Below, in pieces: positions 1-8,649 of a DNA stretch of 64,000 bases (position 1 is the stretch's first letter; every line of letters starts with the position of its first letter). The position numbers were made by a program, and so were the translations under genes. The stretch is from JABFRJ01 sp963847145 (GTDB taxonomy: Bacteria; Pseudomonadota; Alphaproteobacteria; Rhizobiales; Hyphomicrobiaceae). The notes under the pieces are model-generated. The model was given only the letters and a program-made list of their open reading frames with translations. It had not been told where the DNA came from and did not search any database. The DNA is taken from positions 1,488,001-1,552,000 of the forward strand of contig CAWJYN010000003.1 of the NCBI GenBank assembly GCA_963847145.1, in the 5' to 3' direction.

Positions 1-1146
1 TTTGCGCAGCCGGCACCCGTCAAGGTCGGCGAGCTCAATAGCTATGGCCGGATGGCGGCGTTTGCGGTGCCGTATCGCAACGGGCTGAACTTGGCGTTGG
101 ACGAGATCAACGCCAAAGGTGGCGTGCTGGGCGGACGGAAGCTGGAGTTCATCATCCGCGATGACGGCGCGACGCCGGGCGATGCGGTGCGTGTGGCCGA
201 GGAGCTGGTGTCGCGCGAGAATGTGTCGATGCTGGTCGGTACGTTCCTGTCGAACATCGGTCTTGCCGTGTCGGATTTCGCCAACCAGAAGAAGACGCTG
301 TTTATTGCGTCGGAGCCGTTGACGGACGCGATCACGATGGGTTCGGGCAATCCGTACACTTATCGCGTGCGGCCGGGCACGTTCATGCAGACGCGCATGC
401 TGGTGGATGCCGTGAAGGCCAAAGGCGTCAAGAAGTGGGCGATCATTGCGCCGAACTATGAGTATGGACAGTCGGCAGCGGCGAGCTTCAAGCGGCTGAT
501 CAAGGAAGCGACACCGGACGCGGAGATCGTCGTCGAGCAGTATCCGGCGCTGGGCAAGTTTGCCGAAGGCGCAGGCGCGACGATCACAGCGATGGATGCC
601 GCCAAGCCCGACGGCGTCTTCAACGTGCTGTTCGGTGCTGATCTGACGGCGTTCGTGCGCGAAGGCGCAACGCGCGGATTGTTCAAGGACCGGACTGTGG
701 TGAGCTTGTTGACGGGCGAGCCGGAGTACATGTTGCCGCTCAAAGACGAGACGCCGGAAGGTTGGATCGTGACGGGCTATCCTTGGGAGCAGATCACGGA
801 AGCCGCGCACAAGACGTTTGTCGCTGCTTACATGGCGAAGTTCAACGATACGCCGCGGCTCGGCTCAATGCTCGGTTACGTCGTGGTCTACATGGTGCGC
901 GATCTGATCAACAAGGCAGGCGGCACCGAGACGGATAAGCTGATCGCGGCGTTCAACGACATGAAGTTCGAGACGATCGTCGGGCCCGTGACGATGCGCG
1001 GTCTCGACCGGCAGTCGAGCCTTGGTGGCTGGGTGGGTGTGACCACGCAGAAGGGTGGCCAGGGTGTGATGAAAGACTGGAAGTTCGTCGATGGTGCGAG
1101 TGTGATGTTCTCTGAGAGCGACGTGAAGGCGGCGCAGAAGAAATGA
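1..1146 (+). CDS. Branched-chain amino acid/amide ABC transporter substrate-binding protein (5' partial)
   Basis: The frame is open to the first base of the window, so the signal peptide and true start lie upstream; 381 codons are visible. The visible start (FAQPAPVKVGEL) and the stretch NLALDEINAKGGVLGGRKLE are typical of the mature N-terminus of periplasmic-binding proteins of the LivJ/LivK type (Peripla_BP_6). Members bind branched-chain amino acids, amides, urea or aromatic acids in the periplasm and deliver them to LivHMGF. The permease and both ATPases follow on the same strand, so this is the binding subunit of that importer. A 128-base palindromic repeat lies between this gene and the permease gene. 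The substrate cannot be told from sequence alone. Confidence 0.9.
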   Translation, partial: FAQPAPVKVGELNSYGRMAAFAVPYRNGLNLALDEINAKGGVLGGRKLEFIIRDDGATPGDAVRVAEELVSRENVSMLVGTFLSNIGLAVSDFANQKKTLFIASEPLTDAITMGSGNPYTYRVRPGTFMQTRMLVDAVKAKGVKKWAIIAPNYEYGQSAAASFKRLIKEATPDAEIVVEQYPALGKFAEGAGATITAMDAAKPDGVFNVLFGADLTAFVREGATRGLFKDRTVVSLLTGEPEYMLPLKDETPEGWIVTGYPWEQITEAAHKTFVAAYMAKFNDTPRLGSMLGYVVVYMVRDLINKAGGTETDKLIAAFNDMKFETIVGPVTMRGLDRQSSLGGWVGVTTQKGGQGVMKDWKFVDGASVMFSESDVKAAQKK

Positions 1147-1168
1147 TCGCGCAGCGACGCCCGCGTTC

Positions 1169-1296
1169 GTAGGTTGGGTTAGGCGCGCTTCAGCGCCGTA
1201 ACCCCACTGCCGCAGGCGATATCGTCGCGATTGATCTGCAACATCGGCAGGTTCCACGTTGGGTTGCGCGGCCGGAGGGCCGCTAACCCAACCTAC
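1169..1296. repeat. Dispersed palindromic repeat, GTAGGTTGGGTTAG ends
   Basis: The 128-base element has perfect 14-base terminal inverted repeats (GTAGGTTGGGTTAG at 1169-1182, its complement at 1283-1296) and internal short palindromes around GGCGC and GGCCG. It fills most of the gap between the binding-protein gene and the permease gene. A shorter relative with the same ends lies at 58542-58632. It has no coding capacity and would fold strongly in RNA, so it may affect expression across the operon. This looks like a non-autonomous, REP/MITE-like dispersed repeat; the mobilising enzyme is not in the window. Confidence 0.8.
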
Positions 1297-1318
1297 ATGC
1301 TTCCGAGCACCATCCACT

Positions 1319-3193
1319 ATGTCCCTCGCCTTTTTCGCGACGCAGTTTTTGAACGGGCTCGCCAGCGCGGCGTCGCTGTTCATTATCGCGTCGGGGTTGA
1401 CGATCGTGTTTGGCGTGACGCGCATTGTGAACTTTGCGCATGGCTCGCTGTACATGCTCGGGGCCTACGTGGCGGTGACGTTGCTGGGGCCGCTGCTCGG
1501 CATTTCGCGATCGTTTCCGATGTTTGCTGTGGCGCTGCTGATCGCGGCACTGGCGACTGGACTGATGGGCATCGCCATCGAAATCGGTTTGCTGCGGCGG
1601 GTCTATAAGGCTCCGGAGTTACTGCAACTGCTGGTGACGTTCGGTCTGGTGCTGATCGTGCAGGACCTTGTCATTCGCGTTTGGGGTCCGCTCGAAATAC
1701 TCGGGCCACGGGCGCCTGGGTTGCGTGGGGCGGTCTCGATCTTCGGCACGCCGTTTCCGGAGTATGATCTGTTTCTGATCGCGATGGGACCGTTGGTGTT
1801 CGGCGGCGTGTGGCTGCTGCTCAACCGCACGCGCTTTGGCGTGCTGGTGCGGGCGGCGACGCAGGATCGCGAGATGGTCGCGGCGCTGGGTGTGAACCAA
1901 TCGTTGTTGTTCACCGGCGCGCTGTTTCTTGGTGGAGTACTCGCGGGTCTGGGTGGCGCACTGCAGGTGCCGCGGGCGGCGGCGAGCCCGCAGATGGATA
2001 TCGCGGTGCTGACGGACGCGTTCGTGGTGACGGTGATTGGCGGCATGGGTTCGGTGCCGGGTGCGGCGCTGGCGGCGCTGCTGATTGGGCAACTCAATGC
2101 GTTCGGCATTGTAATTTTGCCGAAGAGCACGCTGGTGCTGGTGTTTTTGTTGATGGCGGCGGTGCTGATTGTGCGGCCGCAGGGGCTGCTTGGACGGCCG
2201 GAGCCGCTGGCGCTGCGCGTGATCATGCCGGAGGGCTTCACTGGTCTGCAGGTTCCGACGCGCCGTGGTTGGCAGGTGGCGCTGGCAGCGCTTGCCGGAT
2301 TGGTGTTGCTGCCGTTGGTGGCGGATGCCTATCTGCTGAGGGTGGCGATTGAGATTTTGATTTTCGCGCTGGCCGCGTTTGCGCTGGCGTTTCTGATCGG
2401 CAATGGCGGGCTCGTGTCGTTCGGGCATGCGGCGTACTTCGGGATCGGTGCCTACGGGGCGGGACTGGCTGTCAAGAAACTTGGGCTTGGCATGGAACCT
2501 GCGTTGGTGATGGCGCCGTTGGCGGGCGCGCTGGCGGCGGCGATGTTCGGCTATTTCATTGTGCGGTTGAGCGGCATCTATCTGGCGATGCTGACGTTGG
2601 CGGTCGCGCAGATTGTCTATGCAGTTGGGGTGCAATGGGTTGAAGTGACAGGTGGCGACAATGGCGTGGTCGGCGTTTGGCCCTCGGCGTGGGCGTCCGG
2701 CCGGATCACATACTACTATCTCACGCTGATTGTTTCGGTTGCCGGGATCGCGTTCTTGAGCGCGGTGCTGTACGCGCCATTTGGCTATGCGTTGCGCGCG
2801 GCCCGTGACAGTGCGGTACGGGCTGATGCCATCGGCCTTGATGTGACGAGGCTCCGTTGGTTGGCCTTTGTTGTGGCTGGTGGCGTTGCTGGGCTGGCCG
2901 GTGGATTGTATGCGTTCTCGAAGGGGTCGATCGACCCGACATTGCTGTCCATTCCGCAATCGGTGGATTTTCTGGCGATGCTGCTGATGGGTGGTATCCA
3001 GCAAGTGGCGGGGGCACTGGTGGGTGCGGCGGCGCTGCACACGCTGAAAGATTTTACGCTGCCGCTGACGGATATGTGGCGAATGCTGCTGGGCGTTTTG
3101 ATCATCGTCATTGCGCTGGTGTCGCCGAAAGGAATTGTCGGAGGCGTTAAAACGTGGATCGCTGACCGCCAAGGCGCTGAGGCGCGCTCATGA
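1319..3193 (+). CDS. Fused LivH-LivM permease of branched-chain amino acid/amide ABC importer
   Basis: This 624-residue membrane protein carries two permease units in one chain. Residues ~1-290 match LivH (FLNGLASAASLFIIASGLTI, NFAHGSLYMLGAY, and the coupling region GVLVRAATQDREMVAALGVN). Residues ~320-620 match LivM (FLIGNGGLVSFGHAAYFGIGA and YALRAARDSAVRADAIGLD, then a C-terminal VSPKGIVGG). LivH and LivM are normally separate proteins of about 300 residues that pair to form the channel. The start chosen is the ATG giving MSLAFFATQ; an in-frame ATG 60 bases upstream lies in the repeat-derived leader and gives a non-hydrophobic extension unlike LivH. The gene overlaps livG by four bases (ATGA), so the two are translationally coupled. 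Confidence 0.93.
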   Translation: MSLAFFATQFLNGLASAASLFIIASGLTIVFGVTRIVNFAHGSLYMLGAYVAVTLLGPLLGISRSFPMFAVALLIAALATGLMGIAIEIGLLRRVYKAPELLQLLVTFGLVLIVQDLVIRVWGPLEILGPRAPGLRGAVSIFGTPFPEYDLFLIAMGPLVFGGVWLLLNRTRFGVLVRAATQDREMVAALGVNQSLLFTGALFLGGVLAGLGGALQVPRAAASPQMDIAVLTDAFVVTVIGGMGSVPGAALAALLIGQLNAFGIVILPKSTLVLVFLLMAAVLIVRPQGLLGRPEPLALRVIMPEGFTGLQVPTRRGWQVALAALAGLVLLPLVADAYLLRVAIEILIFALAAFALAFLIGNGGLVSFGHAAYFGIGAYGAGLAVKKLGLGMEPALVMAPLAGALAAAMFGYFIVRLSGIYLAMLTLAVAQIVYAVGVQWVEVTGGDNGVVGVWPSAWASGRITYYYLTLIVSVAGIAFLSAVLYAPFGYALRAARDSAVRADAIGLDVTRLRWLAFVVAGGVAGLAGGLYAFSKGSIDPTLLSIPQSVDFLAMLLMGGIQQVAGALVGAAALHTLKDFTLPLTDMWRMLLGVLIIVIALVSPKGIVGGVKTWIADRQGAEARS

Positions 3194-3975
3194 CATTGCT
3201 GACGGTCACGGGGCTTTGCAAGTCGTTCGGCGGTGTGGTGGCGGCGAAGGATGTGTCGTTCACGGTCGCCGGTGGGGAACTGGTGGCGCTGATCGGGCCA
3301 AACGGTGCTGGCAAGTCGACGACGTTTAACATGGTCGGCGGTCAGTTGGCGCCTGATGCGGGGACGGTGGCTCTGGATGGCGTGATGATCACAGGCAAGC
3401 CGCCACGTGAAATCTGGCGGCTGGGTGTCGGGCGTACATTTCAGATTGCGCAGACGTTCGTGTCGATGACGGTGACTGAGTGCGTGCAGGTGACGTTGCA
3501 GAGTGCTGCGCGCATGAGCCTGCAGTTGTTTGGCAGTGCGCATCGTGCGGAGCGGGACACGGCGCTTGCGATTTTGTCCTCCGTGGGGTTGGCGGAGAGT
3601 GCGGATCGCGCGGTCAGCACGCTGGCTTACGGCGATGTGAAGCGCGTCGAGTTGGCGATGGCGCTGGCTGGCGCGCCCAAGCTGCTGCTGATGGACGAGC
3701 CGACGGCGGGTATGGCACGCCCGGAGCGCCACGCGCTGATGACGCTGGTTGCGACGCTGGCGCGGGAACGGGGAATGGGAGTGCTGTTTACCGAACATGA
3801 CATGGACTCGGTGTTCGGGCATGCGACGCGCGTACTGGCGTTGGTGCGTGGCAGAATCATTGCGCAGGGTACACCGCAGTACGTGCAAGCAGATGCCCGT
3901 GTGCGCCAGCTCTATCTTGGAACGGTGGGCGCCGGCATTGCCGCGGCCGCCAACGATGCGCGGCGGCCGGCATGA
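3190..3975 (+). CDS. Liv-type ABC transporter ATP-binding protein (LivG-like)
   Basis: A 261-residue cytoplasmic ATPase. Walker A is GPNGAGKST at residues 36-44, Walker B is LLLMDEPTAGM, and the H-loop is FTEHDMD. The signature loop reads LAYGDVKRVELA, a variant of the usual LSYGxQRxLE; the Gln is replaced by Val, which is unusual but is compensated in some LivG/LivF pairs. It is shorter at the C-terminus than some LivG proteins. It sits between the fused permease (4-base overlap) and livF (4-base overlap), so all three are co-translated. Together with LivF it should power uptake through the fused LivHM channel. Confidence 0.92.
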   Translation: MTLLTVTGLCKSFGGVVAAKDVSFTVAGGELVALIGPNGAGKSTTFNMVGGQLAPDAGTVALDGVMITGKPPREIWRLGVGRTFQIAQTFVSMTVTECVQVTLQSAARMSLQLFGSAHRAERDTALAILSSVGLAESADRAVSTLAYGDVKRVELAMALAGAPKLLLMDEPTAGMARPERHALMTLVATLARERGMGVLFTEHDMDSVFGHATRVLALVRGRIIAQGTPQYVQADARVRQLYLGTVGAGIAAAANDARRPA

Positions 3976-4694
3976 CAGCGCGTGCTACCGGCCACCTGAT
4001 CGACGTGCGTGGACTGGATGCCTTTTATGGTGCGGCGCAAGTGCTGTTTGATGTTTCGTTCCAGATTGCGGCGGGAGAGGCGGTTGCGCTGGTGGGCCGT
4101 AACGGGGCTGGCAAATCGACAACGTTGAAGGCGATCATCGGTCTTGCCGAGCATCGCGCCCAGCACATGAGCTTTGATGGCACCGACATCGCCCGCCTGC
4201 CGACGCATGCGATTGCGCGACTGGGGCTTGGCTACGTGCCGGAGGAGCGGCGCATCTTTACCGACCTGTCGGTGGCGGAGAACCTGGAGGTCGGGCGTTT
4301 GCCGGTCCGTGACAGGCGAGCGCCTTGGACTGTTGAGCGGCTGTATGAGATTTTTCCCAATCTGGCGGAGATGGCCGGGCGTTCGGCCGGCCGCATGTCG
4401 GGTGGCGAGCAGCAGATGCTGTCGATCGCGCGGACGTTGATGGGGAACCCGCATGCGGTGCTGCTGGATGAACCATCTGAAGGGCTGTCGCCGCTGATCG
4501 TCGAACAGATGACGGGCGCGATCTTGCGCATGAAGAGCGAGGGGATCGCCGTGTTGCTGTCGGAGCAGAATTTGACGTTTGCAGCCGAGATCGCGAGCCG
4601 GGCGATCTTGCTGGAGACGGGAAGTGTGGTGTTTGATGGCGCAATTGTGGAACTGGCCGCACGCCAGAAGGCCGAGGATGTCAGCGTCCGCTGA
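3972..4694 (+). CDS. Liv-type ABC transporter ATP-binding protein (LivF-like)
   Basis: A 240-residue ATPase with Walker A GRNGAGKST at residues 42-50, Q-loop region YVPEERRIFTDLSV, signature MSGGEQQMLSIAR, Walker B VLLDEPSEGLSPL and a switch region LLSEQNLTFA. The YVPEERRIF stretch and the SEQN motif in place of the H-loop His are typical of LivF. It overlaps livG by four bases and is the last gene of the Liv operon. Its final 14 bases overlap the end of the convergent phosphotransferase gene on the other strand, leaving no room for an intergenic terminator. Confidence 0.92.
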   Translation: MTARATGHLIDVRGLDAFYGAAQVLFDVSFQIAAGEAVALVGRNGAGKSTTLKAIIGLAEHRAQHMSFDGTDIARLPTHAIARLGLGYVPEERRIFTDLSVAENLEVGRLPVRDRRAPWTVERLYEIFPNLAEMAGRSAGRMSGGEQQMLSIARTLMGNPHAVLLDEPSEGLSPLIVEQMTGAILRMKSEGIAVLLSEQNLTFAAEIASRAILLETGSVVFDGAIVELAARQKAEDVSVR

Positions 4695-6417
4695 TGAGGC
4701 CTGAGTCGAGCAACTGACGGTGGAACGCGAGAACGGCGCCTTTGCGGCGGCAGTCGAACCAGCGGCCGTCGCAGGCGCTGATGAGGCTGGCGCGCGCTTT
4801 GTAGGCGTCGGACAACGGCAGACCGGCTGCCTGTAACAGAACCGTGCTTAGATAAGGCGCGTCGAGGGTTTGAGGCAGGGCAACGGCCGGCGTTGTGCTG
4901 TTGATGCTGTTGATGGCGAAGAATGTTTTGAAGCCGAGACTGTCGCGATCGAGCAGCACGTCCTCGGCCTCGGTGCCTTCCTTGAAGCCGAGCAGCATGC
5001 GCGTCGCCATTGGATGATGGTCGCCGTAGCGGACGATCAGGAATTGTTCTTGTGGGAAGCGCCGCGCCAGTTCGCGGCGCAGCACCTCGTAGTCGCCATG
5101 GGCGAGCCAGAGACGGCGCAAATATTCGTGCATTTCAGGATGAGTGCCGGCGCCGCCGCCGGGCACGTCGAGCTTGGGTTCGAAGGCAATGTCGTAGGGC
5201 CAGTGGGTGGCCATGGTTTCGATGAAGGTGAATAGCGGAGCTTTGGACGTGGCGAAGTGGCGTTCCATCTCGGCCATGGCGTTGGCGTAGTAGAAGCCGT
5301 CGCGTTCGTCGACCCGGGTGGCCTGCTGAGCTTTTAGGTCGAAGATCTCTGTGATGCCGACGCTCTTGAAGAACTTGTCGGCAAACACAAAGCTTTGCAG
5401 CATCGGATAGAAGAGCACGTTGCGATAGCCGCAATTGGCAAGCGTATGCGGCAGCGTTTCCTTGATTTTGCCGGCCATCATGTGTTGCACGAATTGCCGC
5501 ATGCCGCCGAAGGCATAGGTCGACAAGCCGGTCAGAACGGAGAACTCGGTCATCGTCGAGTTGCCGCCGTAAGTCTCGACGCGCAGAGTGCGGCTGTGGC
5601 CATCGTCGGAGCGGAAGAAGCTGTCGAGGGCGTGGTTGTAGTCGAGCTTCGGGAGGATGCCGGGCGGGACGACGGATTCGTGGTGGATGAGGATGATGTG
5701 GGGCGGTTTGGCGCGTGGTTCGCAGACGCTGCCGACGCGCAGCAAGGGCACGGTGCCTTTGGGCGCGGCCTCGATGAGCTGCCCGCGCCAGAGGGTCTCG
5801 ATCGTTTCTTGCCAGGAGAGATAGAACGACGAGATATACTGGCCCTCGTATTCGAACTGGGAGTGCCGGCGCTCACCGGTGAGGTTGGCGGCGCCCCAGG
5901 TGCTGGCACAGAGCGCGAGCGTTGCTGCGGCTGCATTGCGACGGCTCAGGCGCGTTGGGTCGAGATGCCAGGCGACGGTGATGATGGCGGCGGCGAGTGC
6001 CATGGCGGCCAAGGCCAGCAGCACGAGGCCGCGGTAGCTATTCCACAGGAAGCCGAGAGTTGCGGGTGAGGTTAGATAGAATGCGATGTCGTAGGCATGC
6101 AGGACAAGGTTGACGTACTGGAGCTTTAGCGCCGAGGCGATCGACAGGATCAGCATTTGAAGCGCGACGACGACGGCGGCGACCAGCAAACGGCGTGTGA
6201 GCAGCAGCACGATGGCGCCGAAAGCTGCGCACACGGTGGTTGCGAAGAGGATTGTCGCTGGCCCGCCCTCGGACCGGAAAAAGCGCGCAACGATCAACGC
6301 GGAAATGGCTGCGACGGCAACATAGGCCATCCGAAGTGGCAGTGCCTGCAATGCGACGCGCCGCACCCTGCCCGTTCCCGGGCCGGCAGAAGGCAGGTTA
6401 AAGGCTTGATCGGTCAT
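4681..6417 (-). CDS. LtaS/OpgB-like membrane phosphotransferase (alkaline phosphatase/sulfatase superfamily)
   Basis: A 578-residue protein. About five hydrophobic segments occupy residues ~25-190, followed by an extracytoplasmic sulfatase-fold domain from ~235. Seen in the domain: the metal-ligand Glu in HIILIHHESVVPP, the probable nucleophile Thr in GGNSTMTEFSVLTG, and the Asp-His pair in VRYGDHHPM. Known relatives transfer phosphoglycerol or phosphoethanolamine from phospholipid to glycans (LtaS, OpgB, EptA). It lies next to, and points the same way as, a WecG/TagA glycosyltransferase and is near an exopolysaccharide cluster, so decoration of a surface or periplasmic glycan with a phospho-substituent is likely. 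Which group is transferred cannot be decided. The C-terminus is Cys-containing and short after the catalytic core. Confidence 0.82.
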   Translation of the reverse strand: MTDQAFNLPSAGPGTGRVRRVALQALPLRMAYVAVAAISALIVARFFRSEGGPATILFATTVCAAFGAIVLLLTRRLLVAAVVVALQMLILSIASALKLQYVNLVLHAYDIAFYLTSPATLGFLWNSYRGLVLLALAAMALAAAIITVAWHLDPTRLSRRNAAAATLALCASTWGAANLTGERRHSQFEYEGQYISSFYLSWQETIETLWRGQLIEAAPKGTVPLLRVGSVCEPRAKPPHIILIHHESVVPPGILPKLDYNHALDSFFRSDDGHSRTLRVETYGGNSTMTEFSVLTGLSTYAFGGMRQFVQHMMAGKIKETLPHTLANCGYRNVLFYPMLQSFVFADKFFKSVGITEIFDLKAQQATRVDERDGFYYANAMAEMERHFATSKAPLFTFIETMATHWPYDIAFEPKLDVPGGGAGTHPEMHEYLRRLWLAHGDYEVLRRELARRFPQEQFLIVRYGDHHPMATRMLLGFKEGTEAEDVLLDRDSLGFKTFFAINSINSTTPAVALPQTLDAPYLSTVLLQAAGLPLSDAYKARASLISACDGRWFDCRRKGAVLAFHRQLLDSGLISGR

Positions 6418-6543
6418 GTGTCTTCAGGCGCCGCCACAGCTTGAACCCCGGCGAGACGGGGCTCGTCTGGGTGTCATTGAACTGTCACAAAAATGCGGCG
6501 CCTGCAGCAACGAATATTCATACTGACGGCCGGAGCGGGTTCG

Positions 6544-7428
6544 CTAGCCGACCGTTTCGGCGCTGCGGGTGGCGGCAGGGACTGGTGTGCGAAACTGGCG
6601 AACGCGGGCTGCGCTGGTGATGGCGCGCGCCATGAACATGGCATTGCCGATCAGATAGCGGCGGGCCATGCGGCGTGGTTCGAGCGCCAAGCGCCAGACC
6701 CATTCGCAGCCGATGATCCGGAACAGGTGCGGCGAACGCGAGACATTGCCGGCGAAGAAGTCGAACAGTCCGCCGACGCCGACACGGACGGGTGCTTTGA
6801 GCCGGTCGCCGATACGGGCGATCCACTCGTCCTGCATGGGCACGCCCATGCCGACCAGGACAATGTGGGCGCTGCTGGCGTTGGCTGCGGCAATTGCTGC
6901 GTCTTCATCGGCACTGCCGGGGGCGAAGTAGCCGTGATGGGCGCCGGCGATTGCGGCGCCGAGGCCGAAGCCGGTCATGCGGGTGCGTGCGGCTTCGGCG
7001 GTGCCGGGCCGACCACCGAGCAGGAAAATCGTTACGCCCGCTTTGGCGGCATCTGCCGTGAGGCGGGGGAATAGATCGGTTCCATTGACGTTGTCGGCCA
7101 AGGGCGTACCGGCGAGGCGGGCGGCGACGGCCAGCCCGCTGCCGTCGGCGTAGATTTGATCGGCGGTGGCGACGACGCGGCTGTATCCGGCCCGTGTGGC
7201 CATTTCGTTGACGACATGGGCATTGGCGAAAACGACCCGCGTCTTGCGGTCAGCGATGGCGGCTTTGATCAGTTCTGTGCTCGCGTCGGCGACGGTTGTA
7301 TTGGCGATCTCGATGCCGAAGAGCCGTATAGCGCCATCCGTGCGCGGTTGAACGCCGGACCAGAGCAGCGTTGAACGCGCCGCCGGCACGAGCAGCCGCG
7401 CGGCAGCCGTCTGACCTCTGTCACTCAT
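6544..7428 (-). CDS. WecG/TagA/CpsF-family glycosyltransferase (GT26)
   Basis: A 294-residue cytoplasmic or membrane-associated enzyme. Family motifs are clear: VFANAHVVNEMAT, the acidic IYADGSGLAVA, NGTDLFPRL, FLLGGRPGTAE, IVLVGMGVPMQDEWI and GVGGLFDFFAGNVSRSP, then a basic C-terminal tail (EPRRMARRYLIGN) typical of membrane attachment. Relatives add the second sugar to an undecaprenyl-linked saccharide (WecG adds ManNAcA, TagA adds ManNAc). An N-terminal extension of ~35 residues precedes the conserved core. It is transcribed with the downstream phosphotransferase gene and away from the glycosyltransferase/flippase/polymerase run, sharing a divergent control region with it. The donor sugar is unknown. 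Confidence 0.9.
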   Translation of the reverse strand: MSDRGQTAAARLLVPAARSTLLWSGVQPRTDGAIRLFGIEIANTTVADASTELIKAAIADRKTRVVFANAHVVNEMATRAGYSRVVATADQIYADGSGLAVAARLAGTPLADNVNGTDLFPRLTADAAKAGVTIFLLGGRPGTAEAARTRMTGFGLGAAIAGAHHGYFAPGSADEDAAIAAANASSAHIVLVGMGVPMQDEWIARIGDRLKAPVRVGVGGLFDFFAGNVSRSPHLFRIIGCEWVWRLALEPRRMARRYLIGNAMFMARAITSAARVRQFRTPVPAATRSAETVG

Positions 7429-7682
7429 CGACGCAACCCACGCTCTGGCCCACGGAACGCACCCCCGTGCGGCCGTTGCAGCAGCATTGCATCGAATATG
7501 GAAATAACTCGTTATAGGACGTCACTAATGAATTCTAAAAAAGTGGCTTGGTTTGATTGTTTTTGGGCAATTTGAAACGGCATCGACATTAATGTTCACG
7601 CATATTTTGCACTATCTCCGGTATGCTTCATCGGATTGCGTGCACAACGGCACGCCCGCCATCCCGGGAGGGACGCCGCATC
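7429..7682. promoter_or_regulatory. Divergent control region of the exopolysaccharide locus
   Basis: This 254-base gap separates the minus-strand WecG/TagA gene from the plus-strand glycosyltransferase run. It contains a distinctly AT-rich stretch (about 7495-7625), unlike the GC-rich surroundings, which is what a divergent promoter region would look like. A good ribosome-binding site (GGGAGGGAC) precedes the plus-strand ATG at 7683. No -10/-35 pair or operator could be assigned with confidence. Confidence 0.45.
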
Positions 7683-8645
7683 ATGAAGAAACCGAGCTGT
7701 CCGCCTGCCGTCAGTGTCGTGGTTCCGTGCTTCAACGCATGCGAGACGCTGGCTGCGACGCTTGATAGTGCTGCGCGGCAGACGTTCGGCGACACAGAAA
7801 TCATTGTCGTGGACGACGGTTCGACCGATGGGTCGCCGGCTATCGTTGCGGCGTTCGTTCAATCTGACCCGCGTTTCCGGCTGATAACGCAGGCTAATGG
7901 CGGTGTTTCGTCCGCACGCAATGCTGGCATCGGCGCTGCTAATGGACGATTGATCGCCCTGCTGGATTCCGATGATCTATGGGCACCAGACCACCTAGCA
8001 ACGCATGTGCGGCGCATGAACAGTGAACCACGGCTCGGCGTGTCGTTTTCACCGGCACGGTTTGTGGATTTAACTGGCCGTGTCATTGGGCGCTCAAATC
8101 CCAAGTTGCGAGATATCTTGCCGGCTGATCTGCTGGTCTCCAATCCAACGACGACGTGCTCGACACTCGTCATCCGGCGCGGTGTATTCCGCGATGTCGG
8201 GCTGTTCCGCACCGCGATGCGACACAATGAGGATCAGGAGTGGCTTTTCCGGGTAACGCTGTCTGGCTGGTTGATGCTGGGTGATCGTGAGCCGCGCGTC
8301 GACTATCGGACGAGCCCAAAGGGCTTGGCATCGGATCTTGAAGGGATGCTAGGCGGGTTCGAAGTCATGATTTGCGAGGCGCGCAAGCTCGCGCCGGTGC
8401 TGGTTGCGCGTCACGAGGCCCGAGCGCGTGCTTCGATGCTGCATTATCTTGCCCGGCGTGCCATCCGGCTCGAATTACCGCCGGCGGTGGCCAAGGGTTA
8501 CGTCATGCGGGCGCTGGCAACGGCGCCGAGCCTGGCACTTCGCCAGCCGCGCGCGACGTTGGCGACGCTTATTGCGGCGCTGCTGCCGCGCGCAGTTCTG
8601 CGCCCCCTCTTGCAGAGCCTGCGCTCGGCACCGGTAGAGGCCTAA
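7683..8645 (+). CDS. GT2 family glycosyltransferase
   Basis: A 320-residue GT-A fold enzyme. The N-terminus has the family beta-strand VSVVVPCFNACETLAATLDS, then the nucleotide-sugar site IIVVDDGSTDGSP, and the metal-binding region IALLDSDDLWAPDH. The acceptor half contains HNEDQEWLFRV, the usual ED catalytic-base motif. The start was set at the ATG giving MKKPSCPPA because GGGAGGGAC lies just upstream; an in-frame ATG 60 bases earlier gives an unrelated leader. It is first in a plus-strand run of glycan genes and is a clear paralogue of the next gene. It should add one sugar to a lipid-linked repeat unit; donor and linkage are unknown. Confidence 0.9.
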   Translation: MKKPSCPPAVSVVVPCFNACETLAATLDSAARQTFGDTEIIVVDDGSTDGSPAIVAAFVQSDPRFRLITQANGGVSSARNAGIGAANGRLIALLDSDDLWAPDHLATHVRRMNSEPRLGVSFSPARFVDLTGRVIGRSNPKLRDILPADLLVSNPTTTCSTLVIRRGVFRDVGLFRTAMRHNEDQEWLFRVTLSGWLMLGDREPRVDYRTSPKGLASDLEGMLGGFEVMICEARKLAPVLVARHEARARASMLHYLARRAIRLELPPAVAKGYVMRALATAPSLALRQPRATLATLIAALLPRAVLRPLLQSLRSAPVEA

Positions 8646-8649
8646 TCCT

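Noticed and set aside
1619..3172. A 517-codon minus-strand open frame opposite the LivHM permease
   Set aside because: Gln/Arg/His repeats without membrane segments or motifs; shadow of the fused permease.
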